Shown here: positions 52,085 to 62,501 of the stretch, piece after piece | Layout of the letters: each line of letters opens with the position of its first letter | How positions within the stretch are numbered: the first letter of the stretch is position 1 | Source: Prochlorococcus sp. AG-409-J16 | GTDB lineage: Bacteria; Cyanobacteriota; Cyanobacteriia; PCC-6307; Cyanobiaceae | NCBI GenBank assembly: GCA_003215655.1 | Contig: QCKB01000001.1 | Span: 248,001 to 312,000 of the forward strand | Length of the DNA: 64,000 bases | Reading direction: 5' to 3' | Notes under the pieces: model-generated | The model's database searches: none | What the model was told of the DNA's origin: nothing | Seen by the model: the letters and a program-made list of their open reading frames with translations, nothing else | Translations under genes and position numbers: made by a program

Positions 52085-55000
52085 TCAAACTAATAGGTTC
52101 TCTGTACAGCTGGCTTTAAAATTATTTTTCTCTAAAGAAGAAAGTGCTGCGTGTGCATCTCTAACACAAAATTGATCTCCAAAACGAACATACGCGACTT
52201 CTGATCCATTGCGAATAGAGGCAACTACAGGAACCCTTACTCCGGACTCATCATGAGCAGGCCGATGCTTTTGCAAACACTCTCTTAATCGATGTTGCAC
52301 TGAAATATCACTAGCCTCGTCTGGCAAAAGATCTACTAGCAAAAGTTGTAAATCATCAATCGCACGACAATCTTCAACTATTAACTGCACTCTGTCATCT
52401 CTACAATCTACTGAGGCCCAAACCAATAATCGAGCTTCCTCTAGAAGATGATCTGTCAAACGAGCAAAACTTTTTGGAAAAACCACACCCTCACAGCTAC
52501 CAGTAAGGTCCTCAAGCCGAAGAATTGCCATCCGATCACCTTTTCTTGTCGTCACATAGCGGATCTCAGTAACTATTGCCACAACACTTACCTTAGATTT
52601 ATCAAGCTGGTCATCAAGACTTCCTAGTCCAATAGGAGCAAGTAACCTTGCCGGGGGTGCCAGCTGTTTCAATGGGTGATCGGATAAATAGAAACCTACT
52701 AATTCCTTCTCTAGACGAAGTCTTTCAGTAGGGGAATAATCACTCACAGGAGAAGCCTTTGGTGCCGAGATAATGTCTGATTTTTCCTCTTCAACGGAAC
52801 TACCCATCAAATCAAATATATTTCCTTGACCACTAATTCGATCTCGTGAACGAGATGCAGCCCAATCAATAATCAAATCGAGATCTGCTATTAACTGTGC
52901 ACGATTTGCTGAAGGCTCCATAACATCAAGAGCACCACAATGGATCAAAGACTCCAAACCTCTTCTATTAAGTACATTCAAAGGTAGACGATCGCAAAGG
53001 TCAGCTAAAGACTTAAACACCCCATCAGATTCTCTGCTCATAATCAGTTGTCTTATTGCAGAATCACCAAGATTTCTGACAGCAGAGAGACCAAAAAGTA
53101 TTCTCTCCCCATCAGGTGTAAAGTCAATTCCAGAAGCATTTACATTAGGCGGCGTAACCTCAATTCCCATGGAATTACAATTAGATATATATCTCTGAAT
53201 CTTTTCGCTACTACTAGCGTTAACTGTTAACAATGCGGCCATATAAGCCACGGGAAAGTGTGCTTTTAGATAAGCAGTTTGATAGGTGACTGCTCCGTAA
53301 GCTGTTGAATGGCTTTTATTAAAGCAATATTCTGCGAATAGAACCATCTGGTCAAAAAGCTCATCCGCAACCTTAGAATTCACACCTTGATTAATTGATC
53401 CATTAACAAATATCTCGCGGTGTTTCTGCATCTCTTTCACCTTCTTCTTCCCCATCGCACGCCTTAACAGGTCGGCCTCTCCTAATGAGTATCCAGCAAG
53501 ATCTTGAGCTATCTTCATGATTTGCTCTTGATAAACCATAATCCCATAAGTTTCACTAAGTATTGGTTCAAGCGCTTCGTGGGCAAAATCTATTACCTCT
53601 CGTCCATGTTTACGATTGATGAATTTAGGTATTAATCCTGCATCCAAAGGTCCTGGCCTATATAAAGCCAAAATAGAAGAAATATCTTCTAATGATGAAG
53701 GCTTAAGATCTTTAACTATCTGTCTCATTCCAGTAGATTCTAGCTGAAATATACCTTCTAAATCTCCTCTAGTGAGAAGATCATATGTTTGATTGTCATT
53801 CAAAGGTATTGCATCAGGATCTACTCTTTCTCCTAAGCTTTTTTCTACAAGATCAATTGTTTTTTCTATCATAGTTAAGTTTTTAAGACCAAGAAAATCC
53901 ATTTTCAAAAGGCCCATCGATTCAACATCTTCCATGAAGTATTGAGTGATAACCTGACCATCATTATTACGCTGCAAAGGAACTAACTCATCTAATGGTT
54001 CTGCAGCAATAACAACACCAGCTGCATGTACTCCAAATGTCTTATTTGTACCTTCTATTCGCATTGCCATATCAACCCATTTTTTGACTAATTTTTCCTT
54101 TTGATATTTCTCTCTAAATTGAATATTTGGTGAGTCCTCCCCAATCATTTCAGAAAGTTTTGCTGGCTTACCTCGGACAACTGGAATCAATTTTGCAAGT
54201 CGGTCTGCCTCTCCATAAGGAATATCTAATACTCTTGCGACATCCTTCAGGACTGCCTTAGAGGTCATCCTATTAAAAGTAATAATTTGAGCAACCTTAT
54301 CTTCACCATAACGACGAGTTACATAGTCAATAACTTCTCCTCTCCTTTGTATGCAGAAATCGGTATCAATGTCAGGTAAAGACTTTCTCTCAGGATTGAG
54401 AAATCTCTCAAACAGAAGTCCATTAATAACTGGGTCTATGTTTGTAATGCATAGCGAAAATGCGACTAAAGATCCAGCTGCGGAACCCCTCCCAGGCCCT
54501 ACAGCAATACCTTTTTCCCTGGCAAAACGGATATAGTCCCAAACTACCAAGAAATAAGTTGGGAATCCCATTTGTCCCATTACATCTAGCTCATAGGAAA
54601 GCCGCTCTCGATAGGCTTCAGGTATTAAATCTGAATCAGAAAGACTCAATCTTTTGCGGAGTCCTTCCTCAGCTACTTCTTTTAGGTAGGAAGCAGGAGA
54701 ATGGCCTTCTGGAACTGGAAATCGAGGCATTTGATGACCTCCAAAAATGTCATAATCCTCTATCTTCTGAGCAACAACCTCTGTATTAGATACAGCCTTT
54801 TCCACAACATCTTTTTCCAGATGGTCTGCGAATAATCTTCTCATTTCCTCTTCAGATTTTATGTATTCTGTCCCGGTATATCTCAATCGTTTTTCATCAC
54901 TAATTAACTTTCCCGTAAGAACACATAGCAAAGCATCATGTGCTTCTACATCATATTTACTTAGGTAATGAGCATCATTAGTAGCAATAAGTTCTATCCC

Positions 55001-55597
55001 CAATTCCTTAGCTATCTGAGCTATTTCAGTATTTACAATGCGATCCTCAATTGCCCCATGATCTTGTATCTCAAGGTAAAAATCTCCTCCGAAAACATTT
55101 TTGTACCACTTAGCTACCTCCCTTGCAACATCCTTACGCCCTTTAAGTATTGCCTGAGGTATCTCACCTCCTAAGCAAGCAGTAGAAATAATCAATCCTT
55201 CACTATGAGCTTTAAGCAAATCCTTATCAATGCAAGCCCTGGAAAATATCCCACGCCCTCTCATCCCTCTAAGGTGGCTAATGCTTGTTAGCTTCACAAG
55301 GTTCTTATAACCAGTTACATTTTTCGCTAATACAACTAAGTGATACCTTTTTTCTTTCTTGGGCTGTGGATCATCAATTGACCCATTTATTACATACATC
55401 TCATTACCAATAATAGGCTTTATATCGGCGGCCTTGCAAAGCTTGAGCAACTCAACGGCTCCATACATAACCCCATGATCAGTTAGTGCAAGGGCGGGCA
55501 TTTTGAGCTCCTTTGCACGCCTAACCATCTTCGGGAGCTGACTGGCTCCATCTAAAAGGCTGTAATCACTATGGTTATGTAGAGGGACAAATGCCAT
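52085..55597 (-). CDS. dnaE: DNA polymerase III alpha subunit
   Basis: Replicative polymerase. N-terminal PHP domain ([17 protein letters not shown]), palm with catalytic acidic residues in [10 protein letters not shown], fingers, little finger with helix-hairpin-helix, and a C-terminal OB domain ([20 protein letters not shown]). At 1170 residues it is a single unbroken polypeptide. Many other cyanobacteria split dnaE with an intein, but picocyanobacteria generally do not. A dyad (55643-55669) lies in the 76-bp spacer upstream, between it and gatA. Confidence 0.97.
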   Translation of the reverse strand: MAFVPLHNHSDYSLLDGASQLPKMVRRAKELKMPALALTDHGVMYGAVELLKLCKAADIKPIIGNEMYVINGSIDDPQPKKEKRYHLVVLAKNVTGYKNLVKLTSISHLRGMRGRGIFSRACIDKDLLKAHSEGLIISTACLGGEIPQAILKGRKDVAREVAKWYKNVFGGDFYLEIQDHGAIEDRIVNTEIAQIAKELGIELIATNDAHYLSKYDVEAHDALLCVLTGKLISDEKRLRYTGTEYIKSEEEMRRLFADHLEKDVVEKAVSNTEVVAQKIEDYDIFGGHQMPRFPVPEGHSPASYLKEVAEEGLRKRLSLSDSDLIPEAYRERLSYELDVMGQMGFPTYFLVVWDYIRFAREKGIAVGPGRGSAAGSLVAFSLCITNIDPVINGLLFERFLNPERKSLPDIDTDFCIQRRGEVIDYVTRRYGEDKVAQIITFNRMTSKAVLKDVARVLDIPYGEADRLAKLIPVVRGKPAKLSEMIGEDSPNIQFREKYQKEKLVKKWVDMAMRIEGTNKTFGVHAAGVVIAAEPLDELVPLQRNNDGQVITQYFMEDVESMGLLKMDFLGLKNLTMIEKTIDLVEKSLGERVDPDAIPLNDNQTYDLLTRGDLEGIFQLESTGMRQIVKDLKPSSLEDISSILALYRPGPLDAGLIPKFINRKHGREVIDFAHEALEPILSETYGIMVYQEQIMKIAQDLAGYSLGEADLLRRAMGKKKVKEMQKHREIFVNGSINQGVNSKVADELFDQMVLFAEYCFNKSHSTAYGAVTYQTAYLKAHFPVAYMAALLTVNASSSEKIQRYISNCNSMGIEVTPPNVNASGIDFTPDGERILFGLSAVRNLGDSAIRQLIMSRESDGVFKSLADLCDRLPLNVLNRRGLESLIHCGALDVMEPSANRAQLIADLDLIIDWAASRSRDRISGQGNIFDLMGSSVEEEKSDIISAPKASPVSDYSPTERLRLEKELVGFYLSDHPLKQLAPPARLLAPIGLGSLDDQLDKSKVSVVAIVTEIRYVTTRKGDRMAILRLEDLTGSCEGVVFPKSFARLTDHLLEEARLLVWASVDCRDDRVQLIVEDCRAIDDLQLLLVDLLPDEASDISVQHRLRECLQKHRPAHDESGVRVPVVASIRNGSEVAYVRFGDQFCVRDAHAALSSLEKNNFKASCTENLLV

Positions 55598-55642
55598 AAA
55601 GACAGACTAAGCCCATACTCAAGATAAAGTGTAAAAATAATG

Positions 55643-55669
55643 CTGTGACACTACATATAGTGTTTACAG
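55643..55669. promoter_or_regulatory. Dyad-symmetric element between gatA and dnaE
   Basis: CTGTGACACTA (55643-55653), four bases CATA, then TAGTGTTTACAG (55658-55669). The inner arms ACACTA/TAGTGT are perfect, and the outer arms CTGT/ACAG continue the symmetry with a one-base offset. It could be an operator for dnaE or a hairpin at the 3' end of gatA mRNA. The T content after it is too low for an intrinsic terminator. Confidence 0.4.
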
Positions 55670-55673
55670 TTCC

Positions 55674-57134
55674 TCAGGGAATGAACTTGCCGTCTGGCTT
55701 ATTAGCCATAACATTCGCCGTCTGCTCATACTGGTAGGCCACCTGAAGCAAGCGTGATTCATCAAGGACGTTAGAAATCAACTGAAGTCCTATTGGCAAC
55801 CCTGCGCTATCAAATCCACAAGGGAGGCTGATTGCAGGCAAGCCTGCAAGGTTTGCAGGAATAGTAAGCAAATCCGCCAAATACATCGCCAGGGGATCAT
55901 CTAAATGAGCACCAGTCTGAAATGCAGTAGTAGGAGATGTTGGTGTTAGCAGTACATCCACTTGTTCGAATGCAGAATCAAAATCCCTTCGAATAAGAGT
56001 CCTAACTTGTTGAGCCTTCTTGTAATAAGCATCTACATATCCTGCTGACAAGGCATAAGTACCGATAAGAATTCTTCTTTGAACTTCACTCCCAAACCCC
56101 TCTGCTCGACTCCGAGACGTCATGGACAGCAAACTCTCTGCACCCTCTGAGCGAAACCCATATTTCACTCCGTCATATCTAGCTAAATTTGCAGAAGCTT
56201 CTGATGGTGCAATTACGTAATAAGTCGCGATTCCATCATTGAAGCGGGGACAACCTACTTCAATCAATTCTGCTCCAAGAGATCTCAAAGAGTCAGCTGC
56301 GGCAAGAACCGATTCCTTAACTTCAGAATTGAGCCCTTCCTGTTGAAAACATTCTTTGATCAAACCAATCCGTACACCTGCCAAGGGTTCTCTAAGTTTT
56401 TCGCAATAATCTGGTACTGGAGCCGTTAAAGAAGTTGAGTCATTTGAATCATGACCAGCTATTACATTCATTAATTCAGCAGCATCTGCTACGCAGCTAG
56501 TGAATGGGCCAATCTGATCCAATGAACTCGCGAAGGCCACCAAGCCCCATCGACTAACGCGTCCATAAGTTGGCTTTAACCCAACAACTCCACAAAACGA
56601 AGCAGGTTGACGGATAGAGCCTCCTGTATCAGAGCCCATCGCAGCTATGCATTCTCCTGATGCCACTGCCGCTGCACTACCCCCAGAACTGCCACCAGGC
56701 ACCCTGGTTATGTCCCATGGATTAGAAGTGGGTCCAAAAGCAGAAGTTTCTGTAGAACTCCCCATCGCAAACTCATCAAGATTTGTCTTCCCAAGGAGTA
56801 CTGCGCCAGCCTTCCAAAGCCTATTAGTTACTGTCGACTCATAAGGAGGCACAAAGTTTTCCAACATCTTGCTAGAGCAAGTCGTTCGAATACCTTTAGT
56901 GCATAGGTTGTCCTTTATCCCTAAAGGAACTCCAGCTAATGGAGGCAATTCCTCTCCTGCCATCCTTGCTTTATCTATTCGCTCAGCATCAGCAAGGGCA
57001 CGCTCAGCCGTTACATCCAAAAAAGCATGCAAAGTGCTATCAACAGCAGCAATCCTGTCCAATTGATCTTGAGTGACTTCTCTAGCAGAGACTTCCCCTC
57101 TTATTAATTGCTGCCGCAATTCAGCAATCGCCAT
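55674..57134 (-). CDS. gatA: Glutamyl-tRNA(Gln)/aspartyl-tRNA(Asn) amidotransferase subunit A
   Basis: Amidase of the GatCAB complex that converts Glu-tRNA(Gln) to Gln-tRNA(Gln). Catalytic Lys in [14 protein letters not shown], cis-Ser and Ser nucleophile in the [18 protein letters not shown] region, followed by [19 protein letters not shown]. 486 residues is standard. ATG at 57134. It lies 54 bp after the DUF1816 gene's stop on the same strand. Confidence 0.96.
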   Translation of the reverse strand: MAIAELRQQLIRGEVSAREVTQDQLDRIAAVDSTLHAFLDVTAERALADAERIDKARMAGEELPPLAGVPLGIKDNLCTKGIRTTCSSKMLENFVPPYESTVTNRLWKAGAVLLGKTNLDEFAMGSSTETSAFGPTSNPWDITRVPGGSSGGSAAAVASGECIAAMGSDTGGSIRQPASFCGVVGLKPTYGRVSRWGLVAFASSLDQIGPFTSCVADAAELMNVIAGHDSNDSTSLTAPVPDYCEKLREPLAGVRIGLIKECFQQEGLNSEVKESVLAAADSLRSLGAELIEVGCPRFNDGIATYYVIAPSEASANLARYDGVKYGFRSEGAESLLSMTSRSRAEGFGSEVQRRILIGTYALSAGYVDAYYKKAQQVRTLIRRDFDSAFEQVDVLLTPTSPTTAFQTGAHLDDPLAMYLADLLTIPANLAGLPAISLPCGFDSAGLPIGLQLISNVLDESRLLQVAYQYEQTANVMANKPDGKFIP

Positions 57135-57188
57135 ACTTTTTTAGTGCTACTAAGAATTGACGCTATCAGTCACCAGTGAATATTTGGA

Positions 57189-57422
57189 CTAAATCGTTAG
57201 AGGCTCACCACGTCGGCAACGGATTACTGAATGATCCACGGATGCGCAACCTTCCCTAGCAAGGGTTTCCATAAAGACAGGGAGATGTCCTTTAAGACTC
57301 TTACGAGTTAAGAAAGGACCGAACCAATAAACCCCCTCGGGGCTATCGGTCTCAACCCTTGCCCACCAGGCGATTCCAAAGGTATTCCCAAGGCTTCTTA
57401 GCGCCCTAGTTAGAGGGCCCAT
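57189..57422 (-). CDS. DUF1816 protein
   Basis: A 77-residue protein of the cyanobacterial DUF1816 family, with AWWARVETDSPEGVYWFGPF and LTRKSLKGHLPVFMETLAREG. Homologues are often found near phycobilisome or linker genes; here it stands upstream of gatA. Function unknown. The 208 bp beyond its start (57423-57630) are AT-rich and hold its promoter; nothing else is recognised. Confidence 0.85.
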   Translation of the reverse strand: MGPLTRALRSLGNTFGIAWWARVETDSPEGVYWFGPFLTRKSLKGHLPVFMETLAREGCASVDHSVIRCRRGEPLTI

Positions 57423-57630
57423 AACAAATAAATATTAATTGTGTATTTATTGTCATTCCTAATGAACCTTTTGGGCAAGTTATTGCCATTTTTAATTGTT
57501 ATTGGTATCAAAAAACTCTTATCGTCATGAAGAAAAGAGCTCTCGGTCTGCAGACTTAATTAAAATCTCCAGATTTGCAAAAGGATTCTTCTAAGAGAGG
57601 TTATTGATTTATGCCTTTCCACTCTGCTTC

Positions 57631-58941
57631 TTAATCTAAAGCAGACTGCGATTCTCCAAGTGATAGTTGATCTTCCTCATTATCATTTTCTAAAACATGG
57701 TTGATTCGATCAGCATTCTGCTCGCTGTTTAAATCAAATTTTCTTGAAAGGCATTTTGCACGCACGAGTCTTGGAGAAGGATCTTGACCTCGTAATTTCT
57801 TCATCCAACTGCGGCGAGCAACTTCATACAGAAACATTGCTGTAGCCACTGACGCATTCAAGCTAGGCGTAACTCCCCTTAAAGGTATTCGTACTAAATG
57901 ATCACAATGTCTTCGAGTCAATAAAGAAAGGCCTTCTCCCTCAGAGCCTGTTACAACAACCAAAGGGCCTTCAAGATCCACCTCAGGGAGAGTTTTGTCT
58001 CCTTCATCAGCCAAACCAACAACTTGATATCCAGCTTGCTTGAGAGCTACAAGGGACCTATTCAGATTTACAACTCGTGCAACAGGTAAATGCTCAAGTG
58101 CTCCTGCAGCAACCTTTGCCACAGAACCAGTCAACCCTGCACTTCTTCTCTGAGGTAACAACAAACCATGAGCGCCCATAGCCTCTGCAGAACGAACAAT
58201 CGCTCCTAAGTTCTGGGGATCTGTAAGACCATCTAATGCCAGCAAAAGGGGAGATTCATTAAGTGCTGAGCAACCTTCAATAAGACTTTTCAAATCAAGA
58301 GTTTCTGCTGCTGCAATTTGCAAAACAATCCCTTGGTGAACAGCTCCACCTGTTAGTTGCCCTAACCGAGCCCAAGTAACCTCTTCAACCAAGACCCCTC
58401 TAGATTTGGCCTCCCTTAGAAGACGTAAGAACCTAGAAGAACTTCTCAACTCAGCGGTACACCAAATCCTATGAATCGGCCTACCTGATTCCAAACTGGC
58501 TTGAGTTGTATGTCGGCCCCATAAAAGATCCTTAGGAGGAGATTCTCCAAAAATTTCAGCTTCTGGTGGGGTCTTTTGCTTTATCTCATATTTTCCCTTC
58601 TCTGGATTACTTAGGCGGGGATCTGAACGACGGCCACCAGCCCTCTGAGCAAAACGCCTACCTGCTTCTCCCTCAAATAAAACCCTTTTTTGATTATCTT
58701 TATTAAACCGGCGCAAGCCTTTGGGGTTATTGAACTTCTGGTCCTTTTTAACAAAACCTTCGTCTGAAGGTGAACCTAACTCCTTTCTATCGGAATCAAA
58801 GCGATAACTAGCTTTAGAGCCAGATGAACGTCTTCCTAATGAACTTTTGCGAGAAGAAAAATCCCTACCCCTGCTCCCACCTCGAGCACTACGACCATCA
58901 CGAGAGGGCCTATTGGAACGTCGTTCAAATCCAGGAGCCAT
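57631..58941 (-). CDS. rlmB: SpoU/TrmH-family rRNA 2'-O-methyltransferase (RlmB type)
   Basis: The N-terminal 130 residues are a low-complexity, very basic Arg/Ser/Gly region (starts APGFERRSNRPSRDGRS), likely disordered and RNA-binding. A substrate-binding domain follows from about residue 140 (LLWGRHTTQASLES), then the SPOUT domain with motif 1 LALDGLTDPQNLGAIVRSAE, motif 2 VVVTGSEGEGLSLLTR and motif 3 IPLRGVTPSLNASVATAMFL. RlmB methylates G2251 of 23S rRNA. The C-terminal 55 residues are acidic and variable. It is followed in the operon sense by nothing on this strand before gatA's region. Confidence 0.9.
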   Translation of the reverse strand: MAPGFERRSNRPSRDGRSARGGSRGRDFSSRKSSLGRRSSGSKASYRFDSDRKELGSPSDEGFVKKDQKFNNPKGLRRFNKDNQKRVLFEGEAGRRFAQRAGGRRSDPRLSNPEKGKYEIKQKTPPEAEIFGESPPKDLLWGRHTTQASLESGRPIHRIWCTAELRSSSRFLRLLREAKSRGVLVEEVTWARLGQLTGGAVHQGIVLQIAAAETLDLKSLIEGCSALNESPLLLALDGLTDPQNLGAIVRSAEAMGAHGLLLPQRRSAGLTGSVAKVAAGALEHLPVARVVNLNRSLVALKQAGYQVVGLADEGDKTLPEVDLEGPLVVVTGSEGEGLSLLTRRHCDHLVRIPLRGVTPSLNASVATAMFLYEVARRSWMKKLRGQDPSPRLVRAKCLSRKFDLNSEQNADRINHVLENDNEEDQLSLGESQSALD

Positions 58942-58952
58942 TCCACCAAACC

Positions 58953-59360
58953 CTATTTGTGAGCATTTTCCGATCCCTCCAATCGATCCAACAATTGCGC
59001 AAGTCGCGCAGGATTATTCAAGAAGAGCCAGCCAATCATTGTCTCAAACCCTGTGGACTTGGCATACACAGAAGCTTGAGTTTTCCGAGGTCCACTACCA
59101 GACCTATTACGGCCCCTTCGTACAATATCCTTCTCAATCACTGAAAGATGGGGCTCTAATCGCTTAAGAGCATCTGCCTGAGCATCTGCCTTTACCTCAG
59201 CCACCACAGAAAGATGAAGTTTCTCTGGCCTTCCAGGTTTGCGGCAATGTCGTAGACGCTGATGCAATTCCCATACTGCATCCCCTAACCAGGCCAATTG
59301 CAACGGGCCTAATTCGTCGGAATGACCAGCTGGTTTTTGTACTCGGACCCAATCACTCAA
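58953..59360 (-). CDS. mrnC: Mini-ribonuclease III
   Basis: A 135-residue RNase III-type catalytic domain without a dsRNA-binding domain. The family motif is LAWLGDAVWELHQRLRH (in place of LGDAVYE), and the C-terminal acidic part holds GWLFLNNPARLAQLLDRL. Mini-III matures 23S rRNA ends in Bacillus and cyanobacteria. It overlaps the STAS gene by 4 nt and precedes rlmB by 11 bp, so STAS-mrnC-rlmB look like one transcript. Confidence 0.9.
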   Translation of the reverse strand: MSDWVRVQKPAGHSDELGPLQLAWLGDAVWELHQRLRHCRKPGRPEKLHLSVVAEVKADAQADALKRLEPHLSVIEKDIVRRGRNRSGSGPRKTQASVYAKSTGFETMIGWLFLNNPARLAQLLDRLEGSENAHK

Positions 59361-59746
59361 GCCGTTAATTTCTTCAAGGCTGTTGGAAGATCATCCACAA
59401 GGTGAAGGAACTCCTCAAGTCGTACAAGCCTAACTGTCTGAACAACCCTTGCATTGCCAACAACAAGAAAAGAGCGCTTTGAATCATTGCACTGCTTTGC
59501 AGTTTGGACCAAAGCCCCTAAACCGGAAGAATCGATAAAATCAATCTTGCTGAGGTCAATAACAACTGGAGAGGAATTCGCCAGCAGCACATCATCAACA
59601 TAATTCTTGAACTGCTTTTCCGAGTAAGCATCTAGCTGCCCAGTGAATTGGAACACAAGACAACCATCTCGACGTTCAAATCCACCTCTAAGTGAAACTG
59701 TTAGTCGTTGTAATTCGGTGATGAGATCAGTCCCCCGATATGCCAT
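59357..59746 (-). CDS. STAS-domain anti-sigma factor antagonist (RsbV/SpoIIAA-like)
   Basis: A 129-residue single STAS domain. The phosphorylation loop reads IDLSKIDFIDSSGLGALVQT, with the DSSGLG Ser available as phospho-acceptor. N-terminal beta strand region RRDGCLVFQFTGQLDA is typical. Such proteins bind or are phosphorylated by RsbW-type kinases. The kinase at 31077-31613 is a possible partner. It is translationally coupled to mrnC by a 4-nt overlap, an odd pairing of a regulator with RNA processing. Confidence 0.9.
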   Translation of the reverse strand: MAYRGTDLITELQRLTVSLRGGFERRDGCLVFQFTGQLDAYSEKQFKNYVDDVLLANSSPVVIDLSKIDFIDSSGLGALVQTAKQCNDSKRSFLVVGNARVVQTVRLVRLEEFLHLVDDLPTALKKLTA

Positions 59747-59786
59747 GGCACGAAGTGTAGTGATCCTGACCGATCCTCACCAGCCT

Positions 59787-60926
59787 TCATCGACGTTCTG
59801 CCATCAGATTGACAAAACGTGCAAAGTGATGGTCCGCATCATGTGGGCCTGGGCTTGCCTCAGGATGATATTGAACTCCAAATACAGGCCTGTCCTTTAA
59901 TTCCATAGCAGCCACTGTTCTGTCATTAAGGTTTAGATGAGTTACCACAGCTCCTTTGCGGATCAATGACTCTGCATCAAGTGCAAACCCATGATTTTGG
60001 CTGGTTATTTCTACACGTCCAACCTTCCCGCAGGGATGATTTAAACCTCTATGCCCATATGAAAGCTTAAAAGTGCTACCTCCCATAGCAAGCCCAAGGA
60101 TTTGATGCCCTAGACAAATCCCAAACAAAGGCAGGTCTACCTGTCTTAAAAGATTCCTAGCGAGCTCAATCCCAGACAGAACTGCAGCTGGATCACCTGG
60201 CCCATTAGAAAGAAAGACCCCTTCAGGCCCTTGGTTAAGAACCGTTTCAAGGTCTGTATTTGCTGGCATTACCAACACCTCACATCCATGTGAAACCAAA
60301 CGGTCGAGAATTGACCTCTTAATCCCAAAGTCAATTGCTACTACTTTGAAGGGGCTTTCGTTTAAATTCCTCAACCTCTTGTCAAAGCTTACTGAACAAG
60401 ATGTTGTCCATTTATAAGAAGTCTTAGTAGTTACTTTGTCCACCAAATTAAGCCCCTCCATTTGGGGGATACATTTCAACTTTTCAAGAAGAGATTGGGG
60501 ATTTTGTCCATCACTGCTAATAAAACCATTCATTGCCCCAAACTCTCTCAAATGCCTAACAAGTGCTCTTGTATCAACTCCACTAATCCCAACTACTTTG
60601 TTCCTTTGAAGCCAACTATCTAATGACTCTGTAGACCTCCAACTACTTGAAATTGATGAAAGCTGTCTTGAAATAACTCCCCTTACATGAGGTATGTCTG
60701 CTTCTTGATCTCCTTTATTAACTCCTGTATTGCCTAACTCGGGATAAGTAAAAGTAACAAGCTGTCCGTAATAACTGGGATCTGTTATGACTTCTTGATA
60801 ACCAGTCATTCCAGTATTAAAAACAACCTCGCCACAAATACTTCCTTCATATCCAAACGCAGAACCCTCTATGAAAGTGCCATCAGCTAACACCAAAAAA
60901 GCAGGTTTTGAGTTTTTGAAAGTCAT
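59787..60926 (-). CDS. carA: Carbamoyl-phosphate synthase small subunit
   Basis: Glutamine amidotransferase subunit that passes ammonia to CarB for arginine and pyrimidine synthesis. N-terminal domain begins [17 protein letters not shown] with the [15 protein letters not shown] signature. The class I triad is in [15 protein letters not shown] (Cys) and [15 protein letters not shown] (His, Glu). 379 residues is normal. ATG at 60926, 21 bp after the trpD stop on the same strand. Confidence 0.96.
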   Translation of the reverse strand: MTFKNSKPAFLVLADGTFIEGSAFGYEGSICGEVVFNTGMTGYQEVITDPSYYGQLVTFTYPELGNTGVNKGDQEADIPHVRGVISRQLSSISSSWRSTESLDSWLQRNKVVGISGVDTRALVRHLREFGAMNGFISSDGQNPQSLLEKLKCIPQMEGLNLVDKVTTKTSYKWTTSCSVSFDKRLRNLNESPFKVVAIDFGIKRSILDRLVSHGCEVLVMPANTDLETVLNQGPEGVFLSNGPGDPAAVLSGIELARNLLRQVDLPLFGICLGHQILGLAMGGSTFKLSYGHRGLNHPCGKVGRVEITSQNHGFALDAESLIRKGAVVTHLNLNDRTVAAMELKDRPVFGVQYHPEASPGPHDADHHFARFVNLMAERR

Positions 60927-60947
60927 CTAAGACAATTTATTTCACAG

Positions 60948-61991
60948 TTAATCGCTTGTACCACCCAAAGCTTCCCGAAGCACAATCAATTGATCCCAAG
61001 GACGCCCCTCCTCTAGAACATTTTTAGCCATTTCCAATCCTTCTTTTAAATCTTCCTTGATCCCAGCAGCCCATAACACTAAAGCTGTATTTAGAGCGAC
61101 AACATCTCTTTGGGGATTCGTCCCTTTACCCTGCAATACGGATGTAAGAATTCTTTGATTAGCCAAGAGATCTCCCCCCTTAAGCTGCGATAAAGGTGCA
61201 TTAGCAAGCCCTAAGGAGGATGGATTAATTAAAGATTCTTTAATTAATCCATTTTCCAGAAACCTTATTAAATTTTCACCTTCCAAAGAAGCTTCATCAA
61301 TACCTCCTGCCCCATGAACAACAACTGCTCGATGCAACCCCAGCTTCTGTAGTGCTTCCGCCATTGGATCTAACAGTTCAGGCTTAGCGACTCCAAGCAC
61401 TTGAGAATTAGGTGCAAGAGGATTTACAAGTGGTCCCAATAGATTAAAAACAGTTCTTATCCCTAGGTTTTTTCTCAATGGTGCCAAATTAACCAATGCA
61501 GGGTGCCATGCAGGTGCAAATAAAAATGTAACCCCTGCTTTAGGCAAAGCTTCAACAACGACTTCGAGTGGTGCTTTGAGGTGAATTCCTAGTCCCTCAA
61601 GGACATCTGCCGAGCCAACCTTACCGCTTGCACTTCTATTCCCATGTTTTGCGACATTTGCACCACATGCTGCAGCCGTAAAGGCAACAGCAGTAGAAAT
61701 ATTGAATGTTTCAGCCCCATCACCTCCTGTTCCACAAGTATCGACCATCTCTAAAGAGGGGGGGGGGCAAGGTAATGGACAAAATTCCCTTAGGACCTTC
61801 GCCATAGCAGCTAGTTCTTCTCCAATTACACCTTTAGATCTAAGCGCTGATAAGAAAGCGCCAGTTTGCACTGGCGACAATTTTTCTTCAAGCCAGGCCT
61901 TCATTAATGACGCCGCTTGAATTTGAGAAAGATTGTGCCCATCAATAATCGACTCAAGCATTTGAGGCCAAGTGTTTTCTGTCAATTCCAT
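60948..61991 (-). CDS. trpD: Anthranilate phosphoribosyltransferase
   Basis: Second step of tryptophan synthesis. Conserved PRPP-binding segment [19 protein letters not shown], then [21 protein letters not shown], and [18 protein letters not shown]. 347 residues is normal. A run of ten G (C10 on the coding strand, 61758-61767) encodes Pro-Pro-Pro just before SLEMVDTCG. The ATG at 61991 has no Shine-Dalgarno, only a T7 tract and hairpin immediately upstream. Upstream of carA on the same strand. Confidence 0.96.
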   Translation of the reverse strand: MELTENTWPQMLESIIDGHNLSQIQAASLMKAWLEEKLSPVQTGAFLSALRSKGVIGEELAAMAKVLREFCPLPCPPPSLEMVDTCGTGGDGAETFNISTAVAFTAAACGANVAKHGNRSASGKVGSADVLEGLGIHLKAPLEVVVEALPKAGVTFLFAPAWHPALVNLAPLRKNLGIRTVFNLLGPLVNPLAPNSQVLGVAKPELLDPMAEALQKLGLHRAVVVHGAGGIDEASLEGENLIRFLENGLIKESLINPSSLGLANAPLSQLKGGDLLANQRILTSVLQGKGTNPQRDVVALNTALVLWAAGIKEDLKEGLEMAKNVLEEGRPWDQLIVLREALGGTSD

Positions 61992-61998
61992 ATCTCAG

Positions 61999-62027
61999 AA
62001 AAAAACCCGGGTGCTATGCACTCCGGG
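61999..62027 (-). terminator. Intrinsic-terminator hairpin at the 5' end of trpD, possible attenuator
   Basis: On the minus strand, CCCGGAGTGC (62027-62018), loop ATA, GCACCCGGG (62014-62006), then T7 (62005-61999). The stem is GC-rich with one bulged A. The T tract ends only 7 nt before the trpD ATG. Two more small hairpins lie just upstream: GGGGAT...ATCCCC at 62036-62056 and ATGGGT-AGA-ACCCAT at 62070-62084 (plus-strand reading). Either it terminates the DUF3288 gene transcript, or it is an attenuator in the trpD leader. Confidence 0.75.
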
Positions 62028-62105
62028 GAGGTGATGGGGATGTAAATACTATCCCCCAAAACTGCCCTTATGGGTAGAACCCATGAAATATTGCCAGACA
62101 TTTAT

Positions 62106-62429
62106 TCAAGATGAATCCCCATCAGATGTATCAAATCCAGACCCAACTGAAGTCTCCAAATCACTACCTGGACGATACCCCTGAGCCCAAAGGTGGCGTA
62201 CGCGTTCATTTAACTCTTCATGGGTTAACCCCCAGGCTCGCAAAACCTTAGTCAAATCCTCTTGGAGGTCACTAGCGCCTGGGAAACCGTCATAACGAAG
62301 TATTAATCTTGCAAGCTCAATAAAATCTTTACTCTCTGGTGCATCCTCACCTAAGAGCCTGTCAACGTTATCTCTATCAAGAGAATAAAGTGGATGATTT
62401 TGATCCTGAGTGAAATTTGAATCTTCCAT
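62106..62429 (-). CDS. DUF3288 protein
   Basis: From ATG 62429 (MEDSNFTQDQNHPLYSLDRD), about 107 residues. The family pattern is NHPLYSLDRDNVDRLL, then FIELARLILRYDGFPGASD and LRAWGLTHEELNERVR. The longer frame to 62486 adds 19 residues not seen in relatives. Small helical cyanobacterial protein of unknown function. It is divergent from the ABC exporter gene. Transcription continues toward trpD through the leader with three hairpins. Confidence 0.8.
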   Translation of the reverse strand: MEDSNFTQDQNHPLYSLDRDNVDRLLGEDAPESKDFIELARLILRYDGFPGASDLQEDLTKVLRAWGLTHEELNERVRHLWAQGYRPGSDLETSVGSGFDTSDGDSS

Positions 62430-62501
62430 CAAAAATCTTGAAGGCGGCAAACCACCTTCGCGCACTTCACCAACTAGGTTTAACACTTAATAGAAAAAGT
62501 G

